Assembly (NCBI GenBank): GCA_003647825.1
Contig: QMNP01000024.1
Coordinates: 1-12,027 of the forward strand
Length of the DNA stretch: 12,027 bases
Source: Candidatus Cloacimonadota bacterium
GTDB taxonomy: Bacteria; Cloacimonadota; Cloacimonadia; Cloacimonadales; TCS61
Reading direction: 5' to 3'
Shown: in pieces, positions 1 to 8,400 of the stretch
How the letters are laid out: every line of letters starts with the position of its first letter
Numbering within the stretch: the stretch's first letter is position 1
Translations under genes and position numbers: made by a program
The notes under the pieces: model-generated
Told to the model about the DNA's origin: nothing
The model's database searches: none
Seen by the model: the letters and a program-made list of their open reading frames with translations, nothing else

Positions 1-21
1 AATAGAAAGCTAAAAACGTAT

Positions 22-51
22 TTGTTACAAAGAATTATGAGAGTTGATAAA
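22..51 (+). promoter_or_regulatory. weak candidate promoter for the first operon
   Basis: TTGTTA at 22-27 and GATAAA at 46-51 are separated by 18 bases and each matches the sigma-70 consensus at four of six positions. They lie just upstream of the first start codon. In such AT-rich DNA this match could be chance, and the true promoter may lie left of the window. Confidence 0.2.
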
Positions 52-76
52 TTTATTACTTTGAAGGAGAACTATG

Positions 77-2368
77 ATGAAGCACAGTATTTATGCGTTT
101 ATTGTAATATTTCTTCTGATTTCCTGTACACAAAAAATTCCCACAGCAAATGATAATACATCTGAAGTATTCTTTACAGATTTTTCTGGAGAAAAGATCA
201 AATTGGAAAACAGTAGCGAATATCAGTATGTACAAACTATTTCCTGGGAAGAAAATTTAGACGGAGATCCTTTGTTTGCCTATCGTTTTACTACAACCAA
301 TAATGAGATTCCTGAAGGATTTTGTACAGATGAAAACGGCTGGATCTATCACTATCTGCCCGGAGCTGATGAAAGCATTCCGTTGTGTGCTTCATATGAA
401 AAAAGCATCTGGACCGATAAAAAATCTTTAGAAATAACATTTGAATCTGTTAATGGTGAATTGGCTTACATAATTTCAGAAGTTGAACTGAAATATCTTT
501 TGGATAACGAAGCGAGTGATGTGATATCTACCGGTTTTTTCAATTTTCGAATAATTGGAACCAGGTTAACTACCATGAACGGTTCTGTTGCTGGAAGAAC
601 AATTGGCAGAGGAATTACTTTTACAATAAATGAAAAACTCACAGATATATTCGTAGAAGGGCTTTATGCAGATCATTTTATGTATCGATTAAATATAATA
701 TCAGAAGCAGACAGCTCCCTGGTACAAGCAGGAGAATGGATGAATACACTTGATTGTGAAGATATTCGAAAAGTAGAAATGAATTCTGAACTGGGAAATG
801 CGCTAGAGCCAAATGAAGATGGAGAATTAACCGAGCTTGAAGCCTATATCGTAACCAGAAGTGGTTTTGAAGACATCGATAATCCTGCCAAAATGAACTT
901 TAAGGTGCAGGATGGATTCTATCCAAATACATTGATATATAACGGGATTCTGCAAAGTAATCATCAATGCACAAATAATAGCTTTGCTTTAGGTGAATAT
1001 CATTTCGTAACATACTTGGACGAAGCACTTTCTGCTGAACCACAACACACATACGTAAATGATATGATACACTACGCTACAGCACCCTGGATAGATAAAA
1101 ACGGTAATTATGTAATGATCGGCAGTGATGATCTTGAGTTCTTTTTAAATTGTGGGTATTCGGGTGAATATGTTGTCAATAATCCAGCAAATAATTACTA
1201 TGGAATAGTAATAGATGAATTGACTGGTGTTAATTATTATTCTTCAATAAATTATATCGATTATAGACTTGATAATGAACCCTGGGATTGTGAAGAATTT
1301 CCTGCCGGTGAATATACAATAACAGATGATGACGGGACAGAATGGTTACGGATTCCTTATGAAAGTGAAGCTGCACGACACCCGGTTTTAAGGGGTCTTT
1401 CCTATGGAGAGCACACTTTTACTGCACGTGTTGTTGATTCTCAAATAGAACCGGATGCAACACCTTCAAATTATACGTTCAATGTTGTAGCACCGGTTCC
1501 CAAAGAAGAGAAAGAAGGAATTTTGATTTTATGTGATACACCGTTTAATCAGTTAATGGCACCGGAAGAACTGCTTGATAGTTTATATAGTATCGATGGT
1601 TTCTTTGCCGGTTACAATGGTGTTATCGATAAGTTAAGTCGAAGAGAGCTAAGAGAAACAGTCTGGAATTCAGCTTTGCACTTTAGCAAAGATGTGTTTT
1701 CTGCAACAGATCTGCAGAACTATAAACTAATTGTATACTATTCAGATATTCCCCACGAAGCTAATTGTAATTTTGCTTCTGAATATGATGTAATGAATCT
1801 TTACTTGCAGCAAGGGGGAAATATTATTCTTAGCGGTGGGAAAAATATTGCAATTAAAGTTCAGATAGATTGTATCAATTACGGATTCCCAATATTAGAA
1901 AATTACTTTGGGATACCTTTGGATATTAATTCTATCCAATATCCGACTTTTGAAGATTACCAGGCAACTTTCTTTGATCTGGCATTTTTCGATAATGCTA
2001 TTTCCAATAATGTTTATGCTGATGATATTAATTTATTGTTACCAAGTTTCAATTTCCTGGTAAATAATGTAGAAGCATTAGGTCCGGTTTCATATTTTAA
2101 TAATATTGATCCGAGTTGTGAAGTATTGTATGGGTTTGGCTGCAGAGTACCGGAGGTTGGAACACTATTCGAAGAATGGGATGACGTGGATGATGAGGAT
2201 GTATTTCCCAGTTTGAATCAATTTAATATGTATAACAATAAACCGATAGCTTTACGAAAAATAACAGAGAACAACAGCTGCTATATTTTTGGATTCCCGC
2301 TTTCTTATATGGAAGTAGAAGATGTGAACAACATGATGCTGCAGATTCTAAATGAACTCGGAATGTAG
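77..2368 (+). CDS. large exported lipoprotein with beta-sandwich and C-terminal Rossmann/amidotransferase-like domain
   Basis: I do not recognise a named family over the full length. A short basic start and hydrophobic stretch lead to a lipobox L-I-S-C with lipidated Cys17, so the protein should be membrane-anchored. Two adjacent ATGs exist at 74 and 77. AAGGAG at 64-69 lies seven bases from the second and only four from the first, so 77 (763 aa) is preferred. Residues 1-390 show no motif I can name. About 390-474 look like an Ig-type beta-sandwich (YRLDN...EPW, later YGEHTFTARVVD). About 481-763 begin with the strand GILILCDTP, then KLIVYYSD and QQGGNIILSGG, the alternating pattern of a class I amidotransferase/ThuA-like fold. 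No catalytic Cys-His pair is evident, so enzyme activity is not claimed. Twelve further cysteines suggest disulfides outside the cytoplasm. It is the first gene of a three-gene unit. The exported lipoprotein call is firm; the fold is tentative. Confidence 0.9.
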   Translation: MKHSIYAFIVIFLLISCTQKIPTANDNTSEVFFTDFSGEKIKLENSSEYQYVQTISWEENLDGDPLFAYRFTTTNNEIPEGFCTDENGWIYHYLPGADESIPLCASYEKSIWTDKKSLEITFESVNGELAYIISEVELKYLLDNEASDVISTGFFNFRIIGTRLTTMNGSVAGRTIGRGITFTINEKLTDIFVEGLYADHFMYRLNIISEADSSLVQAGEWMNTLDCEDIRKVEMNSELGNALEPNEDGELTELEAYIVTRSGFEDIDNPAKMNFKVQDGFYPNTLIYNGILQSNHQCTNNSFALGEYHFVTYLDEALSAEPQHTYVNDMIHYATAPWIDKNGNYVMIGSDDLEFFLNCGYSGEYVVNNPANNYYGIVIDELTGVNYYSSINYIDYRLDNEPWDCEEFPAGEYTITDDDGTEWLRIPYESEAARHPVLRGLSYGEHTFTARVVDSQIEPDATPSNYTFNVVAPVPKEEKEGILILCDTPFNQLMAPEELLDSLYSIDGFFAGYNGVIDKLSRRELRETVWNSALHFSKDVFSATDLQNYKLIVYYSDIPHEANCNFASEYDVMNLYLQQGGNIILSGGKNIAIKVQIDCINYGFPILENYFGIPLDINSIQYPTFEDYQATFFDLAFFDNAISNNVYADDINLLLPSFNFLVNNVEALGPVSYFNNIDPSCEVLYGFGCRVPEVGTLFEEWDDVDDEDVFPSLNQFNMYNNKPIALRKITENNSCYIFGFPLSYMEVEDVNNMMLQILNELGM

Positions 2369-2376
2369 GGGGACTG

Positions 2377-4770
2377 ATGAAAAATTTTATGTTCATACTT
2401 ATATTAATTGGTGTATCTTCGATATTTGCTTCTTCCTTAGATATGCAGATGAATCGTGCATTCAACGATTGCACTATAAATGAAAATGGACAGATAAGTT
2501 TCAATGCCACGAATTATGGCTATCTTGGCTCTGAAGAAGGTTTTGGCTTGGAATGGCCGATAAATTCCGGGATAGATTATCTGTACCAGGCTGCCTTGTG
2601 GATTGGAGCTAAGAAAATAAGAAGAAATGAGTTGGGTGAAGCCTTGTATTGGGAAGAGTTTCCTCCCGCCCATTGGAATGATTGTATACCAGCCAGTGAT
2701 CCTAACTGGACACCGGATCTGGTTCAAGTTGTAGATACATTAACCACTGTGGCATTTGATGGTGATTGGAGTACATTCGAATTACTTCCTGCTTATAATC
2801 CTCTTGAAACAAGTGCGCTTGGTTCTTTATACAGCAATAATGCTCAATATGATGTTATTCGAAAAGTTGTAGGAAATTTTGCTGAATATGATGATGACGG
2901 GGATGGTCTGAATGATGAGGATCCACTTGGAAGTCCTTTTGATCATAACGATCCAACCGGAGAGTTTCTTTTTACCAGACTATATGATGATGATGATGAT
3001 GTTTTGTTAGATGAAGATTGCGGCTATCCTGGTTTTGTATCTGCAATCTCCTATTTTTATGACTACAGTCCTTTTGGAACTGAAGGAGAAAGAGATTGGG
3101 GTGGATCATCTAGTGGTAATCATCATGGTTTATATGAACAATTACATATTGCTGTTGCTCAGGAAATCTATACCTGGCCGGTAAAAGATTATGCTGATAT
3201 GATTATTGTAAAAAATACAATTTACAATATATCTACTGTTGATACATTATATGATCTTTCTTTAGCTTACTTTTTTGATGCTGATATTGGACCCAACAAT
3301 GTCAATTCAGCTTATGATGATATAAGCAGTTATGTTACAGGTGCTGGCAACGAATTTGCCTATTCATTTGATGATGATGGAGATAATGGACTATCTCCAG
3401 GTAAGATAGCATTGAAAATACTGGATTCAGAGAATTATGATTATACATGTTGGTATTGGAACAGAGGTGATGGTCCTGATGATCGTGATCCTCTAGATTT
3501 GGATGAAAATCCAACCGCTAACGAAAAATACTGGCTTATGACCGGATGGAATCCTGATTCAAACAAATACATTTCTTTAAGAGATGATCCTAATGCTCAA
3601 ATGAATGACCCTGATGACACAAGATTCATGTATTCAATTTATGGAGATCAGCAAGGTTATACAAATCCCACAGAGAATTCTACAAATCTACTTCCAGATG
3701 ATTCTTTTGTTTATTATACCTTAATTACTTTGGATAACGAAGTATCTGGTTTGGAAGAAAAAGTGCAAATGGCAGAACAATTACTTGCTAACAATTTTGA
3801 TTATTCTACTTTCACAGGTCTTCCCAGTATTCCATATCTTGCATCTGCAGAAGAAATTATTAGTACAACTTCAGCAAGAGTTTGCTGGAAGTTGATGTCC
3901 AATCCTGATGAATTTCAGGTTTATTACAAGAAAGCAGATGCACCCGCCTCAACCTGGCAATATAATGTTGTTGATCCTGATCTGGGAGAATATACTATAG
4001 AAGGACTGGAAGCCGGTAACGAATACAAATTCAAGCTTGGTTCTCTGTTTGGTGATGTATATCTGGAAAGCCAATATAAGCTGGCGTATATTTCGGGTGA
4101 CTTATATGAAATTTGGCCTGGTGATACAAACAATGATGGAGTTGTAGATTTAGATGATATAATTCCAATTGGGATCTACTGGGGCAGTAATGGAGAATCT
4201 AGAGACAATGTTTCTTACACTTGGGAAGCAAATGATTATGCTTATAACTGGTCGGAAACTATGGCACCATTTGCAGACTGCAATGGAGACGGAATAGTAA
4301 ATATCACAGATGTAGCAGCAATATGCCTGAATTGGAATTATACTCATGAATTACTTGAATCGACTCATTATGAATATCCTGATTTAGAATTATATGAATC
4401 AGAATTTCTGGAGCTTTACAATTGTTTAGATAATAACGGATTAGAGCTTCAACTGAAAAATAGAATTGCCGAAGAATTTGATTTTCCAATTCAAACCGTA
4501 CCGGAAACTAATTACCTTTATCAAAACTTCCCAAATCCGTTCAATCCTGCTACCACAATATCATATAACCTTTCAAAAGCAGGCAAAACAGAACTGATAA
4601 TATACAATACAAAAGGACAGTTTGTAACAAAACTGGTGAATTCATATACGGAAAGTGGATATCATACTGTAAAATTCAACGCAGATAATTTTCCTAGTGG
4701 AATTTATTTCTATAAATTGAAATTGAATTCTAAAAGCATTGATACTCGCAAAATGCTTTTACTGAAGTAA
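2377..4770 (+). CDS. secreted FN3, dockerin-like and sorting-tail protein
   Basis: A 797-residue exported protein of unknown activity. Residues 1-19 are a signal peptide (cleavage near IFAS-S). The N-terminal half has a motif around 46-77 (NYGYLGSEEG, then SGIDYLYQAALWIGA) that I recall from many secreted proteins of this bacterial group. Three Asp-rich, possibly calcium-binding loops lie at 171-182, 203-214 and 331-340. About 482-574 resemble a fibronectin type III domain. Residues 580-657 hold two dockerin-type calcium loops, D583-x-N585-x-D587-G...D591..D594 and D634-x-N636-x-D638-G...N642..D645. Residues 711-797 are a sorting-type tail (QNFPNPFNP, YNTKGQ, PSGIYFYKL). GGGGGA at 2368-2373 overlaps the stop of the preceding gene, and the gap is eight bases. 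The next gene encodes a cohesin-like lipoprotein, the expected partner of a dockerin. Export and domain calls are good; the role is inferred. Confidence 0.93.
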   Translation: MKNFMFILILIGVSSIFASSLDMQMNRAFNDCTINENGQISFNATNYGYLGSEEGFGLEWPINSGIDYLYQAALWIGAKKIRRNELGEALYWEEFPPAHWNDCIPASDPNWTPDLVQVVDTLTTVAFDGDWSTFELLPAYNPLETSALGSLYSNNAQYDVIRKVVGNFAEYDDDGDGLNDEDPLGSPFDHNDPTGEFLFTRLYDDDDDVLLDEDCGYPGFVSAISYFYDYSPFGTEGERDWGGSSSGNHHGLYEQLHIAVAQEIYTWPVKDYADMIIVKNTIYNISTVDTLYDLSLAYFFDADIGPNNVNSAYDDISSYVTGAGNEFAYSFDDDGDNGLSPGKIALKILDSENYDYTCWYWNRGDGPDDRDPLDLDENPTANEKYWLMTGWNPDSNKYISLRDDPNAQMNDPDDTRFMYSIYGDQQGYTNPTENSTNLLPDDSFVYYTLITLDNEVSGLEEKVQMAEQLLANNFDYSTFTGLPSIPYLASAEEIISTTSARVCWKLMSNPDEFQVYYKKADAPASTWQYNVVDPDLGEYTIEGLEAGNEYKFKLGSLFGDVYLESQYKLAYISGDLYEIWPGDTNNDGVVDLDDIIPIGIYWGSNGESRDNVSYTWEANDYAYNWSETMAPFADCNGDGIVNITDVAAICLNWNYTHELLESTHYEYPDLELYESEFLELYNCLDNNGLELQLKNRIAEEFDFPIQTVPETNYLYQNFPNPFNPATTISYNLSKAGKTELIIYNTKGQFVTKLVNSYTESGYHTVKFNADNFPSGIYFYKLKLNSKSIDTRKMLLLK
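4114..4347 (+). other. dockerin-like module (two calcium loops)
   Basis: Residues 580-657 of the 2377-4770 protein. Both loops have acidic or Asn residues at positions 1, 3, 5, 9 and 12 with Gly at 6, as in dockerin repeats. Each is followed by a helix-like segment (IIPIGIYWG and VAAICLNWN). The first residues of the two loops are 51 apart, longer than in classical type I dockerins as I recall them. The linker is rich in Trp, Tyr and Asn. The assignment rests on motif reading only. Confidence 0.75.
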
Positions 4771-4780
4771 GGAGAAAGAA

Positions 4781-5287
4781 ATGAAAAAAATAATTGTAAT
4801 TATTAGTTTAGTCCTGGTTTTGATCTCCTGTTCCAACAATCCTACCGCTTCAGATAATCAACTGAAATTGATAATTTCTCCTTCCGAGCTTAATATGAAT
4901 AATAGTGATGTTGAAACAGTTTCAATTAACATTGAAGATGCTGAAGACCTGTTTATAGTCAGCATGGAAATAGTTTTTGAAGATGAAATTATAGGAATAG
5001 ACGAATTTAATTTTATTGAAGGAGATTTCTGGAGTGGTTCTACAATTTCATATTCAGTTTTAGATACTGGCAGATATTCTGTTTTTGTAGGATTACAACA
5101 GACAAGTGAAAGCGATGGAATTAGTGGAAATGGAATACTGTTCAGCTTTCCGATTATTGCTCAAAATTCTGGTTCTACTAATATAGCTTTAGAAAATATC
5201 TCATTATTAGATGAAGATGGTAAATCGATAGATGGATTTGAAGATCTGGAAGTAGAAGGATTATCAATTTCAGTTGATTTAGATTAA
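4781..5287 (+). CDS. cohesin-like domain lipoprotein
   Basis: A 168-residue protein with a hydrophobic leader and lipobox L14-I-S-C17, so the mature protein is a lipid-anchored single domain. Residues 28-166 read as a cohesin-type beta-sandwich: an opening strand LKLIISPSELNM, the VSINIEDAEDLFIVSMEIVF segment typical of the second and third strands, then IEGDFW, a short VFVGLQQ strand, GISGNGILFSFPI, and NIALENISLLDEDGKSI near the end. Cohesins bind dockerins in the presence of calcium. The gene directly upstream encodes a dockerin-like module, so the likely role is to hold that protein at the envelope. AAGGAGA at 4769-4775 overlaps the upstream stop codon, and the gap is ten bases. A rho-independent terminator follows. 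Very remote possibilities are other cohesin-fold carbohydrate-binding or adhesive domains. The lipoprotein call is firm and the cohesin family assignment is good; the partner is inferred. Confidence 0.9.
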   Translation: MKKIIVIISLVLVLISCSNNPTASDNQLKLIISPSELNMNNSDVETVSINIEDAEDLFIVSMEIVFEDEIIGIDEFNFIEGDFWSGSTISYSVLDTGRYSVFVGLQQTSESDGISGNGILFSFPIIAQNSGSTNIALENISLLDEDGKSIDGFEDLEVEGLSISVDLD

Positions 5288-5308
5288 TTAATATACAAAC
5301 ATTATTTT

Positions 5309-5335
5309 GCCCTGCAAATCTGCAGGGCTTTTTTT
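5309..5335 (+). terminator. rho-independent terminator of the first operon
   Basis: A perfect eight-base stem, GCCCTGCA with TGCAGGGC, closes a four-base loop (AATC) and is followed by seven T residues. It lies 22 bases after the cohesin-like gene and separates that operon from the peptidase gene. Confidence 0.92.
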
Positions 5336-5349
5336 ACTTGCCTAATATA

Positions 5350-5378
5350 TTACGGCTCAAAATTTGCATGCATATATT
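5350..5378 (+). promoter_or_regulatory. weak candidate promoter for the C25 peptidase gene
   Basis: A promoter is expected between the terminator ending at 5335 and the start at 5402. The best pair I see is TTACGG (5350-5355) and TATATT (5373-5378) with a 17-base spacer. The upstream box is poor. The AT-rich TATATTATAA stretch at 5373-5382 is the likeliest -10 area. Confidence 0.25.
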
Positions 5379-5401
5379 ATAAAAAGGTAAGGAAAGGATT
5401 T

Positions 5402-8400
5402 ATGAAAAAAACAACTTTAATTTTATTTATATTTAGTTCAGTATTACTATTTTCTACAACTATCGAACATACATATTATTTTAATGATCTGCAAATTACG
5501 AAATCTAACGGTTATCAGCTTGTAGGATTTGAAAATACTCAGGCAGCTGGTTTAGCAGGTGAACCAACTCTACCGTATCAAGCCATACAACTGCTGCTTC
5601 CACCAGGTGAGATAGCAGAGAATATTACAATTACTGGAACCAATGAAATTCAACTTTCTCAGACAATAGATCTTTATCCTATGCAGCGATCTAAACCACT
5701 TTCAAGCACAGAGCCTGCAGTTTTTCAAAAAAATGAATCCGTTTATCAGTCCAAGCAAAATTATCCGGTAAATAGCTTTGGAGAATTGACTACAGAATTT
5801 ATGAATGGTTTTGGTTTTGCCCTGTGTACTGTAACTCCAGTTAACTATATTCCTTCTTCTAAACAACTTTCTTATTTTCGCGAACTTACTGTAAAAATAG
5901 AAACAAAACCAAATCCTCAAAGATATTCCCAGTTGAACTTATTATCATCCAGACAAAGAGTGCTGAATAAAATCAACGAATTTGCCCAGAATACAGAATT
6001 AATTTCTTCTTACAATACAGATATTACCAGAGAAGGGGAATATGAAATTCTTATCATCACACCAAACCAGTTCATTAGCGAATTTGAGGAATGGATCAGT
6101 TTGAATTTAAAAAAAGGAATGCGAACAGAAATAGCAGCTACTGATGATATTAATACTACCATGGCCGGTCAGGATCTGCAGGAAAAGATTCGCAACTATA
6201 TTATCCAGGAATACACTGATAATGATGTTCAATTTGTGTTGCTTGGCGGCGATGCTGAGTTAGTGCCGCCTCGCGGATTTTATTGTTATGTAGAATCAGG
6301 CGGAGGTACGGAAGATTATGCCATTCCTGCCGATGTCTATTATTCCGGGCTGGATGGAAACTGGAATGATAATGGAGACAATCTTTGGGCAGAACCCGGT
6401 GAAGATGATCTTCTACCTGATATTTCTGTAGCTCGATTACCTTTCAGTAATTCTTCAGAACTGGCAACTATGCTGGGAAAATCTTTGGATTATCAAGTAG
6501 ATCCTGTTTTGGGAGAGATGCAGAATACACTTCTGGTGGGTGAACACTTGTACAATGATCCTCTAACCTGGGGTGGAGATTACATGGACCTTTTGGTAGG
6601 ATGCCATGATGACAATGGTTACACAACTGATGGTATTCCTGTAGATCACAATTATGAAACAATGTACGATCGAGATATGGGAACTTGGAATGTTCCTCAA
6701 CTCATGGCAGAAATTAACGAAGGAAAACCATTTATTTATCATGCAGGGCATTGTAATTATAGTTATAATATGCGGATGGATATAGAGGATATTACTAACG
6801 CAAATTTCTCTCAGGTAAACGGTATCGATCATAATTATTCTATAATTTATTCACATGGCTGCAACTGTGCCGGATTTGATGACGATGACTGTATCGCAGA
6901 AGAGATGCTGAAGATCGATAATTTTGCGGTTGAGTTTGTAGGAAACTCTCGTTACGGCTGGTTCAATGAGGGGCAGACAGAAGGTCCTTCCGAACACTTA
7001 AATAGAGAATTTACAGATGCACTTTACACTGATAAAACTGATCTGATCGCACAAACGCACCTGGAATCCAAAATTGACACTTCTCCCTGGGTAACAGCAC
7101 CGGGACAATGGGAAGAAGGTGCTCTACGCTGGTGTTTTTACGACTGCAACGTGCTGGGAGATCCCACTCTTCCTATCTGGACAGATGAACCGCAAATTCT
7201 GGATGTAACTTATGATCCAGTATTTTTAATGGGAATGCTCACTCATACTGTTCAAATCAGCACGAATGGTATGCCAGTTGAAGGTTTACAATGTTCAATC
7301 GTAAAAGATGATGAATTGTATGGAACTGCAACTACAGATGCAACTGGTACAGCAATAATTGATATTGAAGATGGATTCATTCCAGCAGGTATTGCTCAAT
7401 TATTTGTGAGTGGTTATAATAGTTTGATAGAGGAGTTTGAACTTCAGGTTATTCCTACGGGCTATGGAATTTATGTAGATGATTATTCAATTTCTTCCGG
7501 TAACGATAATGTTTTGGAATTCGGTGAAAATGCTTCACTTTGGTTAACCCTGGAAATTTATGGTATGCCGCAAGCTACGAATATGAACGTTAATTTATCA
7601 ACTGAAGATGAATATGTAACGGTGAATGACAGTACAGGTTTTTTAGACGAAATTCTGTTAGGTGAGACTGTAACAATTGATGATGATTTCGATTTCGATA
7701 TTAGTGAAGATGTACCAGATGAACATCAGATCGAGTTTACTATATACTTTGACTTTGATGAAGGTAATTTTGAAGCTCCATTGATCTTAACAGCTTATGC
7801 ATCAGATTTGAAACTTGAATCCATATCTGTAATAGATAATAATAACAGCACACCCGATCCTGGAGAAGAAGTTACACTGGAATTAGAATTTCTAAACGAA
7901 GGCGGGGCAGATGCATATAATCTGATTCCATCAATATCTACAATCAATCCATTTGTTTCTATTACAATGCTGCCTTTATCGATTGATTCCTTGAATGCAG
8001 GAGCATCTGAAACTTATCCCGTTTGTTCTTTATTAATATCTGAAGATGCACCATTGGGAGAAATATTAGATTTTGATTTTGAGCTGACAGCAGATAATGG
8101 AGTTTATATTTCGGATGTATTTTCTCTGGTTATTGGTTTAGATATCGAAGATTTTGAAAGTGGAGATTTTTCCAGTCACAACTGGAATTTCACTGGATCC
8201 TCTGACTGGTTCATCGATACTGATGCTTATGAAGGCTTTTATAGTGCCAAATCTGGATCAATTGAAAATAACAGTTTTTCAACCATTTTCATTATTCTAA
8301 ACGTTACTCAAGAAAGCGAGATCAGCTTTTGGAAAAAAGTATCATCAGAAGAAAATTATGATTATTTAAAATTCTATGTGGATGGTGATTTGCAGGATGA

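Noticed and set aside
56..63. TTACTTTG resembling the Bacteroidetes -7 element (TAnnTTTG)
   Set aside because: It mismatches the consensus and lies against the ribosome-binding site, so transcription would start too late to include that site.
2377..4770. Reading the dockerin-bearing protein as a cellulosomal enzyme
   Set aside because: No glycoside hydrolase, esterase or carbohydrate-binding motif can be seen; only the docking-type module is shared with cellulosomes.
5365..5372. Palindrome TGCATGCA upstream of the peptidase gene
   Set aside because: It is only eight bases, with no extension and no second copy; chance is the simplest explanation for a supposed operator.
6563..6832. Minus-strand open frame of 89 codons inside the peptidase gene
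   Set aside because: It lies wholly inside a gene with clear domain content, has no recognisable motif and no neighbour on its strand.
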